Positions 9,751 to 21,776 of a stretch of 64,000 nt of DNA are shown in pieces. The notes below the pieces were generated by a model. The model was not told the origin of the DNA. It ran no database searches and was given only the letters and a program-made list of their open reading frames with translations. Position numbers and translations under genes: made by a program. This DNA comes from Antedon mediterranea (taxonomy: Eukaryota > Echinodermata > Crinoidea > Comatulida > Antedonidae), in contig NC_092671.1 in the NCBI RefSeq assembly GCF_964355755.1, positions 33,127,304 through 33,191,303 of the forward strand. The letters are read 5' to 3'. How positions within the stretch are numbered: position 1 is the stretch's first letter; each line of letters starts with the position of its first letter.

Positions 9751-12700
9751 GTAAGTAGATTTTCCCCAGGTCTGTATTTATTATCTATTTTTTTAAATGT
9801 TAATCCACCAGTCGATGTTTCGATTTTTGTCTGGAACCTGCACTCTCTCGTTAAATCACTGCATCAATCGTGTTGTGATGACATCGTTAATTGTAAAAGC
9901 ACGTTTGTTATCGATTGTTTCTGTGTTCTGTGCATATTGTAGATAATTTTAAAATTAGAAAATACTAATGTGGTAATTTAGCTCATCAAATACCGTTTTG
10001 CTTTTTCCAGCTGTCGCAAATTACTGTAAATAACAATTAGTGTACCGTTAAGAAACTGAAATAGATTTACGATAGATTTGGCATTTTTTAAATACAGTTG
10101 AACCCATATTATAGGTACATCATTGGGACTCAACCAGTGTTTCCTTAAATAAGGGTTGCCACTGAACATTATAGAGCCAACACCCCCTCGGGAGAATCTT
10201 CCCCCATAATAGTATTTCCTTCCAAAAGAGGTGTTCTAATGTGTTTGAAAATCCGTTGGGAAATTAGCTTTTTGTTGATAGGCCTAAAAGACAGTTGCCT
10301 CATTTATTGTATTTTTATGTGCATTTTTAACTTTGAACAAACATTTTACTGTGTTTCTTTAATAATATCTCAATGGTTTGAATTTAATTGAAATATTTTA
10401 TTTATACTGGGATTTTATTTAGACTGGTCTACCAGAGGGCCCAGTTATGATCAGTGGCTGTGATGTACTAGACACCGGGGTAATCCCTACTCGTCTCGAA
10501 ATGTACTAGGTTCTTTAAATAAAATATAAACTTTATGAAATGGAAGCTGCCATTAGCAATTTTAATATTCAGTAATTGTTATTGGAGACATACATTATAT
10601 TCCATAGAATTTTCTCAATATAGCATTTTATTCAAGAACAGTATATATCTAATGATTTTCTTAATGATGAGGTACCGTAATGTTTATAGGTCATTGTTAA
10701 TAGCCTTTTATTAAATAATAGAAACATATCCAGTTAAAGTTGAAATTGCTTATAATCTTCGAAATTATAGATAACTTAATTTGTACATTTTCTATTTCCG
10801 CCTGAAATTAACGAATTGAAGATATAATTTTTTTTTTTTTATGTTTATGTTTTAGTTATTGTAATTTTAAAACATTACCGTACTATAAATGTAATTATAG
10901 TTTTATATTTAAAATTGGATGAAATTTGATGTATTATACGGGGGTGTCGTAGGCGAAGTTAATTATGATTACGGTCGTCTTCATGTTTGAAGTAGCCTAC
11001 AGTCACAAACTCAAGAGGACTACTGCTGGTCACTGAACTCGCCATGAGTTTCATTGGAGGACAGACGACGTAACATGTTGTTTGTGATTTTTTATCTATT
11101 CAGCCAAAATCCGTATGTTACCGTCCCATTTAGGCCTACAGTACTTTCAAACAGATGGTCATAATTGTTATTTGCATACCGTATTTTAGAAGATACGGTA
11201 CGTTAACGGTTATCGCTGACGTTGTAGGCCTACTTCGTAATCCATACGTTGGGAATAGGCCTACACTTGAACAGTGTACCAAACGTTCCAAGGTCAGATA
11301 AATGTGTCACCTCTGCTCACCTAAGGTGATTTAGATAGATTTATGATATGTTGGACGGCATGCATACGTCTCCAGTGCAACATGTCCACGTACAATTATC
11401 GTAAGGAATCGTGTCGCCATATATCAGACGTTTCTAGGACAGCATCCTTTAAAGATATACGCAGAGCAACACGATACCCCACGGTGCCGAATGCAACACG
11501 ACCTCCGTAATACGGTCTTCACAAAACGTTGAGGATCGTCTCGTAAGGTTTGGAGCGAATTGACGTATCTGTCGCTTGTTATTATAAAGTGAAAATATTT
11601 ATTTGTCTTTGCCGTGGGTTCTAATGAGAACCGCTGAGCCTAATGGTGTACCAAACTTTTATCTCGGCTGCATCTTTTGGTGAAATAAAGGCCTACGTAA
11701 CGTAGAACGGCGGAATAACCGTCATTCACCTCTGCTGCTGGCTTGGTATACAGGGGCCTGTCCTTTATTCCGACCCGACGGGGTCCAACATGGTATATGT
11801 CGTAGGCCTAAAGTAAAACGCTAGGGATCGTCGACCGATTTAAAATTGATCAACTAAAGACTTGATATAAATCTAACGAGGGCCATCAATGGAGAAAGTG
11901 TTTGATTAAAACAATCTTAGCGGGAGATTCGTTATCATATTTACCGTATGTATTCAATAACCTTTCGAATAGAAAAACAACGGTAATTGAACCTTAATAA
12001 CTAATGTAGCATATCTAAAGTCCAATTGACTAGGACCGCTATGATATTAACCGGACCATCAATTCAATAAAACTCAATAACGTTCGTTTTTTCCAGACCC
12101 CATGGAGCCGTTAGACCAAACACATGGAAGAAATATTACGGATAATACGTAAAAAGTACTCGAATTTTTATTTGAAATACTGTAATAGTAATTACAGTAG
12201 TCTCGTCTGTAAAATAACTTTCATTATGATTTTGTCCGAGTGTGGTTATTAACAGTAAGAATAAATTGCATTTCTCTAAAGTTCACGAGTAGAAGATTGA
12301 TTTTTGTAAAAGTTTTAAAGAGTCTACAAACAAGTAAAGTTTGAAAAGACATATACATAAAATAACTGTGAAAATGGCTACAATTTGGCTACCCTAGACA
12401 AATCAGTGCCCTTCCAAAAACGGTGGACGGGCATTCATTTGATGTGCACCAGATTGTAGGTCTGTATCGTATGAAAATGTATCATTAGGCTATTCTTGCC
12501 TGGTATTTACACAGGAATAATTCCAAGATGTGGAAGTCAATGTGACTCACGTGTGACCCTATATCATGGGAGGTATTTGTCATGAGTTTTAAATAGTTAG
12601 GCCTACTGAACTATGATAAAAAAATAATCAGATTTCGACCATTGTGAAGTTTTCTCAAATGTGTGTTCTGTAGTTTAGTGTACTATTGATTTAATTTCTG

Positions 12701-13234
12701 CGTATTAGCAGCTATTCATATTCCTATGATACTTCGAAAATAGATAGTATGTGGAGATACAGCACTGGGAATGGGGTGATATTCTGCTCATCAAATTGAC
12801 CTCCCCTCCCGTGCTTCATTGCATATATTATTTTAACCACGTGACTATGTGACGTAGGTTTTTTAAAATATATTTATATATATATATTTTTGTTTTCTTT
12901 GTTCTTGAGTTATGGAGAATTAATTCTTTTTCCGAAATAAAAGGTGAATGAATGAATTATAAGAACCAAAAGGTCATTGTTTGACTACAAAACATTGGCC
13001 TAAGACAACCTAGTAAAGGTTTATTGCAGGCGAGGATTGCACATGCATCGGGTGGGGTATGTTGTTATCGAATACAAGCGTTCTATTATAGGCATTCAGT
13101 TAAATTGTGGCCTGTTCGCAGCACTCAATTGCACTTTGCAATGTCTAGTACCTACATGTAAAAGTATGTATTTGTTTATTTCTGGGTTTGTTTCAATATC
13201 AACAAAACTGCTCTTCTAAGGATATAAACCGTCG
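9751..13234. other. Largely single-copy AT-rich region
   Basis: No gene is recognised. The part at 10950-11830 has somewhat more G+C and holds a cluster of four TAGGCCTA palindromes (11131, 11225, 11256, 11803). A pogo-like fragment at 10095 lies inside. A TA run occurs at about 12870-12890. Confidence 0.45.
10095..10215 (+). mobile_element. Pogo/Tigger-like MITE, left end only
   Basis: The sequence starts TA-CAGTTGAACCCATATTATAGG. The CAGT-GAACC start followed by an ATTATAGG-type stretch and a flanking TA is typical of pogo/Tigger termini. No matching right end was found, so it is probably truncated. Confidence 0.45.
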
Positions 13235-13239
13235 GCGTC

Positions 13240-13616
13240 AACCCGTGAAAAGTTAAAGAAACACAAACGTGTGACAAATGTGGAGAAATTGAAAATCATT
13301 TATTTTTAGTTGTAGATTCATTCAGAAATTTTGGAGGAAAATGCGTTGGATCATTTTAAGTTATAAACCACAATAATATATCATTTAAGTAATTAATACT
13401 AGGAACGGGAGATAAGCAGTAGATTATATTTACACATTTGCAGCTTTCACTATTTATAGAATAAAAATATTATCAGCATTAAGTAAGCCAGTGAAAAAAT
13501 CTTTATGGAGATCATTTAAAAACAATATGCTATATAACATTGAATGTGAAACATATAACAATAAAGAAACAAGTATAGATAACTTTAAGACATACTATTA
13601 TGCTAATATAATTTAA
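13240..13616 (+). pseudogene. Decayed LINE ORF2 C-terminus (Tx1/L1-like style) with 3' tail
   Basis: At about 13258-13310 one frame reads KETQTCDKCGEIENHLFLVV, keeping a CxxC plus histidine knuckle of the kind found near the C-terminus of LINE proteins (the final Cys is lost). After several stops and frame changes, a clean frame at about 13423-13616 reads YTFAAFTIYRIKILSALSK and then SLWRSFKNNMLYNIE, ending in TAA. The region that follows (13617-13760) ends in AACAAACAAACAAAC, which may be the 3' tail of the element. The RT domain is absent. Assignment to a Tx1-like group is from general style only. Confidence 0.6.
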
Positions 13617-14607
13617 AATTGTATTTGATTTATCAGAAAAGGAATTACTGTGATACGAGTTACAGGTACTGATCTATTACGATTTTTATTCGTTTTATCT
13701 TGTATATATATAAATACATTGTATAATCCGGGTTCTAAAAATGAAAACAAACAAACAAACCGAGATAGATGATAATGATGATCATTGTCAAGTGTACAAA
13801 AACATATAAGAAAATTAATGAAAAAAAAGAGGTAATACGGAATTTCAAAAAACGTAAAAATGACGATGAATTGTAACAACATTTGTAATTAACAAATGTG
13901 TTATATAATATTATTATATGATTTTATGTAATGACATGAGATAATATGAATGTGAATAATAGTGGTGTTTGCGACACAAAAGAGAGAAAAAAGAACCCGG
14001 TTCTATTTCCCCACTCTGTTACGAAGGCCTACCTTAGTATGCGTAGTTTATGTATTCACGTTAATCCTTTAAATTTAAAAACATTTGCATTAAACTAATG
14101 ATACTTATTGAAACAATTTCCGACAGCAGAAAATTGAATTAATTGGCTTTAATCATATGAGGTATGAATATTGCTTTTACGAGATGCTCTGTTGCAATTG
14201 AATTTGTGACCCTTCCAGAATGCTAAATTCCATAAATTACGCAATAAAAGTAAATCTGTTAATTTATTATTTTAAATGCCTCAAAGAAAATGAAATAAAT
14301 ATTTCTTCAATACTAGACATTTTAAAAGTTGCACGCTAAATATATATATATATATATATATAGAAATAGCTGGCTCGAGTAGCAAGAAAGACTAAGGTTA
14401 ACTTAGGTAATTTGTTTACAGAATTTCTTTTCTTCGGCATGTTTTATTTTTCAAATGTTTCAAATGTAGTTTAGAATCCAGGACCATAGTAATTGTGTAC
14501 AATGTGTGTGATCAATCTCTTATAATTTTGTTGAGAATTAAAATTGAGAAGAATACCGTACGTCATAGCTTCTGTATTTTCCTTTTTGGTATAGTCCAGG
14601 TTTCAAA
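13617..14607. other. LINE 3' tail and AT-rich spacer
   Basis: The first 150 bases are the presumed 3' UTR of the LINE remnant. The rest has no recognised feature except a TA microsatellite at 14341-14361. Confidence 0.4.
14341..14361. repeat. (TA)n microsatellite
   Basis: About ten TA repeats. Confidence 0.95.
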
Positions 14608-14770
14608 AAGCTCTGTCTAAACTATCAAACTTCATGTGACAAAAAAATGTCATGTGCCCATATATAGACATGATGTGATGTGATATCACTACCATATTTG
14701 GGCATGTCACTACCATATTTGGGCACATACTTTTTTGTGAAACTAGTTTCATAGTGTAGACCGAGCTTTA
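14608..14770. mobile_element. MITE-like inverted-repeat element, family 1 copy B
   Basis: The left end is AAGCTCTGTCTAAACTATCA and the right end ATAGTGTAGACCGAGCTTTA. These are imperfect inverted repeats of about 40 bp. Inside, the block CACTACCATATTTGGGCA occurs twice. It shares ends and core with 3670-3803. Confidence 0.75.
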
Positions 14771-15106
14771 GGCCTACTGGATAAGCTCAGTTGGATATGT
14801 GAAAGCCGACGCAATCAGTTCCATGTGAGAGAAAACTGCGTTTCAGTTGCTTTCGCGCGTCGTGTCCAGACGAAATGTCAGTTCAAATTGTGGACGAAAA
14901 ATAACGTTTCTGTTCGTGTGATGAACTGTACAAACTGCACGGCGTTTCTGTCCATTAATCCTCTGATGCTGTGGATAGACGACAGTTCAACCAGTGAGAT
15001 GTAAAATAAACATGTCCCTAGTTCAACACTGTTAGTTTAGATAAATGGCATGTAAGCTTGTGTCGGACGCGTACCGTACATCTCTCTGTGTATCTCGTGT
15101 GGACTG

Positions 15107-15173
15107 ATGATGCCTTTTCGGCACATTGCCGACGTGGCAGCAGACTACGTTTCTGATCATTGTCGTCGTAAAG
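15107..15173 (+). CDS. Possible first coding exon, unknown protein
   Basis: Two adjacent ATG codons (15107, 15110) open a frame reading MMPFRHIADVAADYVSDHC and then RRK. It runs into AAAG followed by GTAAGT, an excellent donor at 15174. The 300 bases upstream carry more CpG than their surroundings, as a promoter might. The frame continues past the donor to 15310, so the donor is not forced by a stop. The protein is not recognised. Confidence 0.3.
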
Positions 15174-16825
15174 GTAAGTCAACGTACGCGTCAATTGTCG
15201 ACAGACCGCACTTCAGCCACCATGTCGTGTCACTGGCTCTTTTGACTGTTCGACATTATCCGTATAGTCGTATGTTGGCTGGAGAAAAAAAAGAAGCACA
15301 TAACGAGTAAATATACAGTACCTAATTAGCTAATTGTCAAGCTTATCATCGAGAGAATTAAAACGTCATTTGTAGTGATTGCTTTCTGATTATAATGTCA
15401 AGTATCTGTGCTTCTAATCGTGTCGAGTACATTTCGAGTTAATTAAAAATACCTTGATGTTTCTTATTCTGAATTTCTTTGCAGGTTCATTATTAAATTT
15501 CATAATTTAAAAAATAGTAATTTCATAAAAACCGGAATCCTGCTATTTACATAGTGGAATACATACAACAATAAACGACAAAAACAATAAACAAAAAAAT
15601 CTAAACATTACATTTCAAAATTTTAGTTTAAAGGACAAATTGTTAAATAATAAATCATGGTAGGGTCTAAAGCAAAAAAAAGAAATAATTATGAACTCTT
15701 CTTAAAACTACATCATTCTAATTTTATACGGCCGGTGCCGTGTCGTTAATGGAAACTGAATTAAATTGCGCCATTTTCCATTGATCTGAAGTGTGAATGT
15801 GGGTTTAACCAGGCTACAAACAAGTTAAACCTTCTGAATTCCTAAAATAGATTCCCGTTTTGACATCATTTCAGTGCTACGGATAATTATTTTACTCTCA
15901 TGGAAATTGTATTAAAAAAATGCAATTAAATATCCATTATTACAGTGAAGAGAGATATTTTACAACGTGGCTTTATGTCAGATAGGCGATGAAATAATAA
16001 TTGTTGTAATTATCATGTGGGTGTACAGGATGTATTTTTGTTTAATAATACGGTATGAAACATTGGGGTGTTACAGGCCTATATATTATTTAATGCCTCA
16101 AGTATGACGCACGATTATGTTATAATACTCTTAGCTTTATTTGTTATAATTATGAAATTTAACATTATCAAATATAATCAATGAAAATTTAACAGATGTT
16201 TATTATTCGGTAACATTTAATTTAACTTAAATATAATATATGTATACGAAAGTTTAAAATAATAACATGATTGACCCTGCGGGGATCTGCTAAAGTGTGA
16301 ACGATTGGCTAAATAATGGCGTTATGAAGTTTTATAGTTAAATTATTCGTAAAATTAAAGGACGTTTTGAAATTCATAATTTCTATTTCAGGTTTAATAC
16401 CCATCTTGCAAAAAGCTTAACTGTAAATTGAAATAGCGCCATTAGACCGTTTGAGTTACTGGATTGCGTAGGAAATGCCATACTACAGTGTACCTAACAA
16501 GCGTACGGTTCTCGTACACGTTGTAATTTTCAAATCGTGTGATAAATTTAAATGGTAGTTGATGCACGTTTTTTTTAATCTCTCATTTTGTTATAAATCA
16601 AGTCTTTTTATCAAAATTAAACCATGAACAGTTTATTAATCGTAGTATTTCAGAATTGTATTAACATTTAACTTTCATATTTGAGTTTATTATAATTGTT
16701 AAAGTTAAATCTATATAATTTGCCATTCATGTATTTTCCGTGTGCAATGTTGTACAAAGCAACAACTTGCTTTTGGCGACCAGAGCACGGAATCATTACA
16801 AAGCAGTATCAACATGAAAGCTTAA
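15174..16825. other. AT-rich spacer (possible intron)
   Basis: No gene or repeat is recognised. If the donor at 15174 is real, this would be the start of an intron. Confidence 0.4.
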
Positions 16826-18107
16826 AGGGAAGGTCAAACCTGACTTCTTTTGCCACTCAGGCTATTACTTACAATAATATAATCTATTATAAACAACATT
16901 GACTATATTTAATAATCAGGTTTACAAGAAATTCGACGTTTATTACGACTACCTACACGAATTGAAAATCGCCATGTTGAACGGGCTGTGACGTATGATA
17001 CGTCCTTTGAAAGCTACGCTTGGCTGATCACCGTATAAGTAAATACAGTTTTTAAAATAAATCGACCCATTTAAAATGTTATTGAACGTTTGTTAAAGGC
17101 GGTTTTTAAAATATTTTTTGATGGAAATAAACTAAAATAGCACTAAAATATGTAATACCAAAATAAAAAAATCATTTTTTCAACCGGAGACGCAGTAATT
17201 TGGGTGGAAATCGAGATATATTTCGTCGGAATGAACGAATTTCGCTGATAGCTAAACAACCAACTACGCATGCGTTATGACCTATCTGCATGTTTTGTAA
17301 CTCTCTCTGGCATGGTGTACTACTGCTGTGAGCGTGTGTTGGGTACATGAGTCTTAATTTTGGTGTGTGTACTGCTGTCGATTGTCGTTTTTTATCAACT
17401 TTTCTCGCCAGAAAGAAAGTATGGAATCCCTTTGCGACAGTTATGGTTACGGGTGTGAGCCTGAATATACAGAGAGCGAATTAGTTGCTCGTAGCTTAAA
17501 TAGAGACAGGTTGAACGAAATGGATAAAAATTCGCGTGTAAACCAGTCGGTTGATAAATGGTGTACATGCGGCCTGTGTGTAAGAAAACATATAACCCTT
17601 TCCCATTGACGAACTCGATCTATTTGTACAGCCGATAGCTGTACAAAAGACCATTTATACAATTAACTATTTAAAATCACAAAAAAAGATGAAGAACAAA
17701 GCGTAAAATGTATACAGTACTGTCAAAGAGATTACTAAAGAGGTGTAGATTTGTTTTATTCGCGAACACCAATGAACAATAAAACAACCTGGAACCACGC
17801 GCTCTTCTCGCTCCTCGCTTGACTGCTCGCTGGGTCACCGATTTCAGCCAATCAATGTAAGGGATTAGATTAACCAATCATAGCATACCTATACAACCGC
17901 GAGGCTTAAATTCGACAAAGGACGTATCTGACGTCATAAATAAGCTGTAAGAGCATAAGATGGCGATTTTCAATTCAGGAAAAGTCAGCATTAAAATCTC
18001 GTTTTCTCAATAACTACAACTCGTACAAAATTGAATTATATACTGATAGTTTGTTCAATTAATGAAGGATTCATGGTTAAAAGATAAAATTAGGCTTGAC
18101 CTTCCCT
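16826..18107. mobile_element. TTAA-flanked transposon-like element with long imperfect inverted ends, carrying a P2X7-like exon
   Basis: TTAA occurs at both edges (16822-16825 and 18108-18111). The left end is AGGGAAGGTCAAACCT and the right end, complemented, is AGGGAAGGTCAAGCCT. A second block is mirrored at the same depth on both sides. GAATTGAAAATCGCCAT lies about 133 bp from the left end and its complement about 129 bp from the right end, each followed inward by a GACGT / GATACGTCCTTTG segment. The inverted ends are therefore about 150-190 bp long and imperfect. A TTAA duplication with purine-G-rich termini fits the Kolobok superfamily better than piggyBac (also TTAA); this rests on family knowledge. 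No transposase is visible in the 1.28 kb, so it is non-autonomous or internally deleted. The one recognisable coding part is the exon at 17421. Confidence 0.8.
17421..17579 (+). CDS. P2X7 intracellular-domain-like protein, first exon
   Basis: ATG 17421 opens a frame beginning MESLCDSYGYGCEPEYTESE, then LVARSLNRDRLNEMD, and ending DKWCTCGLC. The Y-G-x-EPEYTE-EL stretch followed by a spacer and WC-CG-C is the usual opening of the small proteins related to the zinc-binding cytoplasmic 'ballast' domain of the P2X7 receptor. These proteins are abundant in marine invertebrates. The frame stops at 17609, but a donor (GT at 17580, GTAAGA) lies exactly after the last conserved Cys in phase 0. The later CC-E motif, expected downstream, would then lie in another exon; I could not find one inside the element. 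I chose the ATG at 17421 because the conserved part follows directly; a GTG-initiated extension upstream to 17367 has no support. No membrane segment, so not a channel by itself. Confidence 0.6.
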
Positions 18108-18943
18108 TTAATAATGGGAATTTGTAAACTCGGACTGAGCATGCGCACATCCCAAATCACGTCATGGACAAGAGACACAGTCACGCGAGATTTTCCGTTT
18201 TAACGGCCCATGCACATTACACGAACTAACGACGACGTAACCAAATAGAGCATTTCATGCTGATGCTGCGTTTATCAATATTAAAAATAAGAGATTTTAT
18301 ATTTTGGTTTATCTGTGGCTGCGACACCATCAGTTTCACGCCCCTTAAAAAGAAACCGCGGAGAATATGTACATTGTACTGTTATGTTGGTATTTGTAGA
18401 TCAACGGACTCGAGTTCCTATCTTCGCAAGGTTGCTTCTAGTGATATGTAGATTATTCACCTATATTTTCTTCGTGTCTTTTATATTTTACTAAATATTT
18501 AGCAACAGTCGTATTTTACTGGGTAGGTTACAAAGGTATTCGCAATCTGTGGGTTTGACGTAGAGAACCGTTTTATCTTACTGCTAGGCCTGCTATGTCT
18601 GACATTCGATTCACCATTCTCTTTTACCTTTTAGAATTATTTCAATATAGAGAGATGCAATTGATATAGAAAAGTCAATTTTAATTATGTCTTTGAACAT
18701 TTACATATTCGAAATAATCGTCTAAAATAGTGTTATCAATCATCAAATAAGCGCTTTAACGTCACATTATGAGCATAACTATATTTCAGAATATTTTGTA
18801 TGCGAACTTTTTAACCTGATGGCATGTGTGAACCGTAGTTAATGTGTTGGGTTCCAAAGTGTAGTAACAATAAATTTTATTGCTACAGTTGAAGTGTGAA
18901 TGCCCTAATTCCTCACACGTCTTAGCATCATGTACTATTTAAA
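18108..18943. other. AT-rich spacer
   Basis: It starts with the right TTAA of the preceding element. Only short frames are present and no splice-supported exon. Confidence 0.4.
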
Positions 18944-19231
18944 GCCGATTTTCCACTAGGCGAATTAGTTCGCGCGAATCCAACGTTGCGATTTTCGATT
19001 CTTTTGAGTGCCCAAGAACGCGTCATAGCTCATATCCTGAGCTTTGATTGACTGAGAAATGTTTCGCCTCGCAAAAATTCGAACTACCAATTTCGCTGAT
19101 GCGAAAAACTCAAGGAGCTAGAATTCGTCGCAGAGAGAGGGATTTGGAGGATGGAAACATGAATACGTATGCGTATAAGCTGACGCTTTCGATGCGCGCG
19201 CGTGAACAATTTCGCTCAGTGGAAAATCAGC
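18944..19231. mobile_element. MITE-like element, CCACTAG family, full copy
   Basis: The left end is GCCGATTTTCCACTAGGCGA. The right end, complemented, starts GCTGATTTTCCACTGAGCGA, and pairing extends to the GTTCnCGCGCG block, about 33 bp in all. The CpG-rich interior has no gene; a 64-codon frame is incidental. Left halves of the same family are seen at about 27281 and 61630. Confidence 0.75.
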
Positions 19232-21177
19232 ATTTTGTATGATCCAGCAAAAGAGGTAACACACGCCCGGTTGTAATTATTATTATAGAGCTTTCAATTT
19301 GCAACAACTTACGTAGTTAGATGCAGATGTTGGGTTGCAAAACTTCCTAATTTTACAAATGCGCGGACTTACTTGATTACTTCTTGTTCCGAAGGTACAT
19401 CTTCATGTCGTGATTTCCCATTGACATATATTTATCTATAATTGTTGCATTCATTGCATACCGTAATAATCTATACCTTTCAACACAATGTTGAACACAA
19501 CACCAGTGTACGAGAGTACTAGATGAAATATGTAATTTATCCAAATGTACAATTTAATTGCTAAATATTTATGTATGTGAAAACCAAAACAATTGCAGTT
19601 TTCTGATCTTGAGGCAGTGAAAGCCATTCTATAAAGACACCTTTAGTTGAGATTAATACAAACAAATACAATAGTAATTTAACCACCCTGAATCATACAT
19701 TCCTCTATGTAATCAATTCCATTAAAATTGATTGCATGTTACCATTGATTAGCTTACGAAAAGATATAATGTACGTAGGCCTGGTGTTAAGAAAATTTAG
19801 TAGTAGTTTAGTAATGTTGGCTAATCAACGTTTTCAAAACGAGCGTCTATTTATTTGCAAAAGGATAGGCCTAAGTTACCTACTTGATGTAATCTTAATT
19901 ATTGTGTATATTAAAACACGTTTTGCAGTTACCGTAGGCCTATACAATTAGGTCTAAAGCGTGCCACAATTTTGTTCTAACAATTAAAATCAAAGGTTTT
20001 GGAAAAAAGAACAAAACAAATGTTTTCTTAATTCATGGAGTCTCAATCTATGGCACAATAATAACTTGCACTTTATAATTCGCGAATATGTAAAGTCATG
20101 GATAGAACAAAAAGTATGAATGTTACACTCATCCATGCACAGTATCAATTTCATCACGCTTAGTAAAACGCATTAATGCAATTAGTCAACGCATTGATGC
20201 TGTTGTTGTAACTCTGCGAACGCATTTATTCTGTTGTAACCAAACCGTTGCGAATTATTTCTTGTATGAATCACTTTTGGTAATAGTCGACTGATCTGTT
20301 TGAAAGTTTAATGGAGTCAGAGTCAGTCGCCTTTATTCATCCTAAATTTGGAAATTAAACTAACAGAATATATACCTCTATAAAACAGCACAACACATTT
20401 TAATGTATTAAGTTTACCAATAAGTTACATAACGTTGTGTCCGTCCACATGTTGTGTTTCAAATTTTGAAATTCACTTGTTTTATTGCCTCAATTTACGT
20501 TATTTTTATACGTCATTTAATTTCAAAATGTAAGATTTTACAAATGTGTAATCCCACGAGAGAAGAACATTAACTGAACATAATCAGAAGGGACTGGGAA
20601 TTCTAGCTTTTATTCTGAATAATAACCAATAACCATTTTAGATTATTTAATCCTGTTTATTATATGATTTATGATCTATTGATAAAGCCTAATTGTCCCA
20701 ACGGAAGAGGCCTGGTCGACGCTTCTTTTAAGCTACGCGAGACGCGCTGAACGATAAACGTCTCGTCCAGTGTTGTCAGGCCCGGGTGCGCGGCCCGGGT
20801 TCCCAACGTGAAATGGCACAGTAGGCCTACTCGGTCGATGATCTTACTAAATATTAGTTTCCCGGCAACAGAAGAGTACTATGATTAGGGGATGTCGCAA
20901 GACAAAGACATACGTCGAGTTACGGTAAATTTCCAAAGTAAAATCTAACTGCAGATATACAGTCAAAATGTCGGATGTATTATGATTTTTAGATCCAACG
21001 ATATTATATAGATAGCTAGATGTTTACGATCAATATGTCATATTATAGAGACCTATTTATTCGAATTGTTAGGGCGGAAAGTTTAAAGGTTTGCATGGCG
21101 AATAAACAAGTTAAATTTGTTTTGCTGTAGAATTGAGAATGTCTCGTAGTGTCTGTTATGTAATAAAACCGTCGTAT
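19232..21177. other. AT-rich spacer with a short CpG-rich patch
   Basis: No gene recognised. At about 20700-20810 a G+C-rich patch contains CGAGACG / CGTCTCG inverted repeats and two CCCGGG sites. Function unknown. Confidence 0.4.
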
Positions 21178-21645
21178 TTTTTAAATATTTTTTTTAGTTT
21201 CCCTTTTTTCTATTTTTTTCTTTTATTTCTGTATTTTTTTTCCTTTTCTGTAATCGTTTATTTTTTTCTTCTGTTCTTCACTTTCTCAATTTTTGCTTTC
21301 ATTTTTATTCATATTATTTTTTTCTTTTATATTTATTATATATTTTTTTATCTTTTCTTTCTTTTCACTTTTTTTTTTAAACATTTTTTTTCTTATCTTT
21401 AATCTTACTAATCTGGAAAATGTCATTCTATTCAAGTTACGTTTTTTGTTTTCTCTTTATCCTTTCTTTTGTTTTCTTTTTTATTGACTTTTTATTTACT
21501 AAATCTTGACAATTTCAAGCCATTCAAATTAAAATTAAGATGCCTCGTGGTTTCGGTTGTTATGTTTTTTCTTTTCCTTTTCTGTAAACCTTTTTTCTTT
21601 TCCTGTAATGGTTTTTTCTTCTTTATTTTATTCTTCTTTCTTTTT
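21178..21645 (+). repeat. T-rich (polypyrimidine) tract
   Basis: About 470 bp are dominated by T with scattered C, with internal echoes such as TTTTCTGTAA repeated. Phe-rich plus-strand frames and the Lys-rich minus-strand frame here are composition artefacts. The tract runs straight into the CGGT module at 21646. Confidence 0.85.
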
Positions 21646-21775
21646 AGTCGCGTGGAAGCGACTCTATAGTTCACTATGTCGGTCGGTTGGTCGGTCTGTC
21701 TGTCTGTCGGTCTGTCTGTCGGTCTGTCTGTCTGTCTGTCGGTCCGGTATCACTATGCGTTTTATCGCTTTATGA
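21646..21775. repeat. CGGT/CTGT-core dispersed module, copy 1
   Basis: AGTCGCGTGGAAGCGACTCT is followed by CACTATGTCGGTCGG, then many GTCG/GTCT repeats, then GGTCCGGTATCACTATGC. The SVCLSVCLSV-type frame through it is a repeat artefact. A diverged 1.45-kb-family body follows at once. Confidence 0.88.
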
Positions 21776-21776
21776 C

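Noticed and set aside
17711-17725. Possible second exon of the P2X7-like gene within the element
   Set aside because: No frame after 17580 shows the expected CC-E or Y-AYR-like residues after a convincing acceptor.
17677-17877. Minus-strand 66-codon frame inside the TTAA element (IDWLKSVTQRAVKRGARRAR)
   Set aside because: The basic stretch is suggestive, but no transposase or P2X7-related motif could be matched, so I left it uncalled.
21133-21775. Phe-rich frames and a Ser-Val-Cys-Leu repeat frame
   Set aside because: They are translations of the T-rich tract and of the GTCT/GTCG simple repeat.
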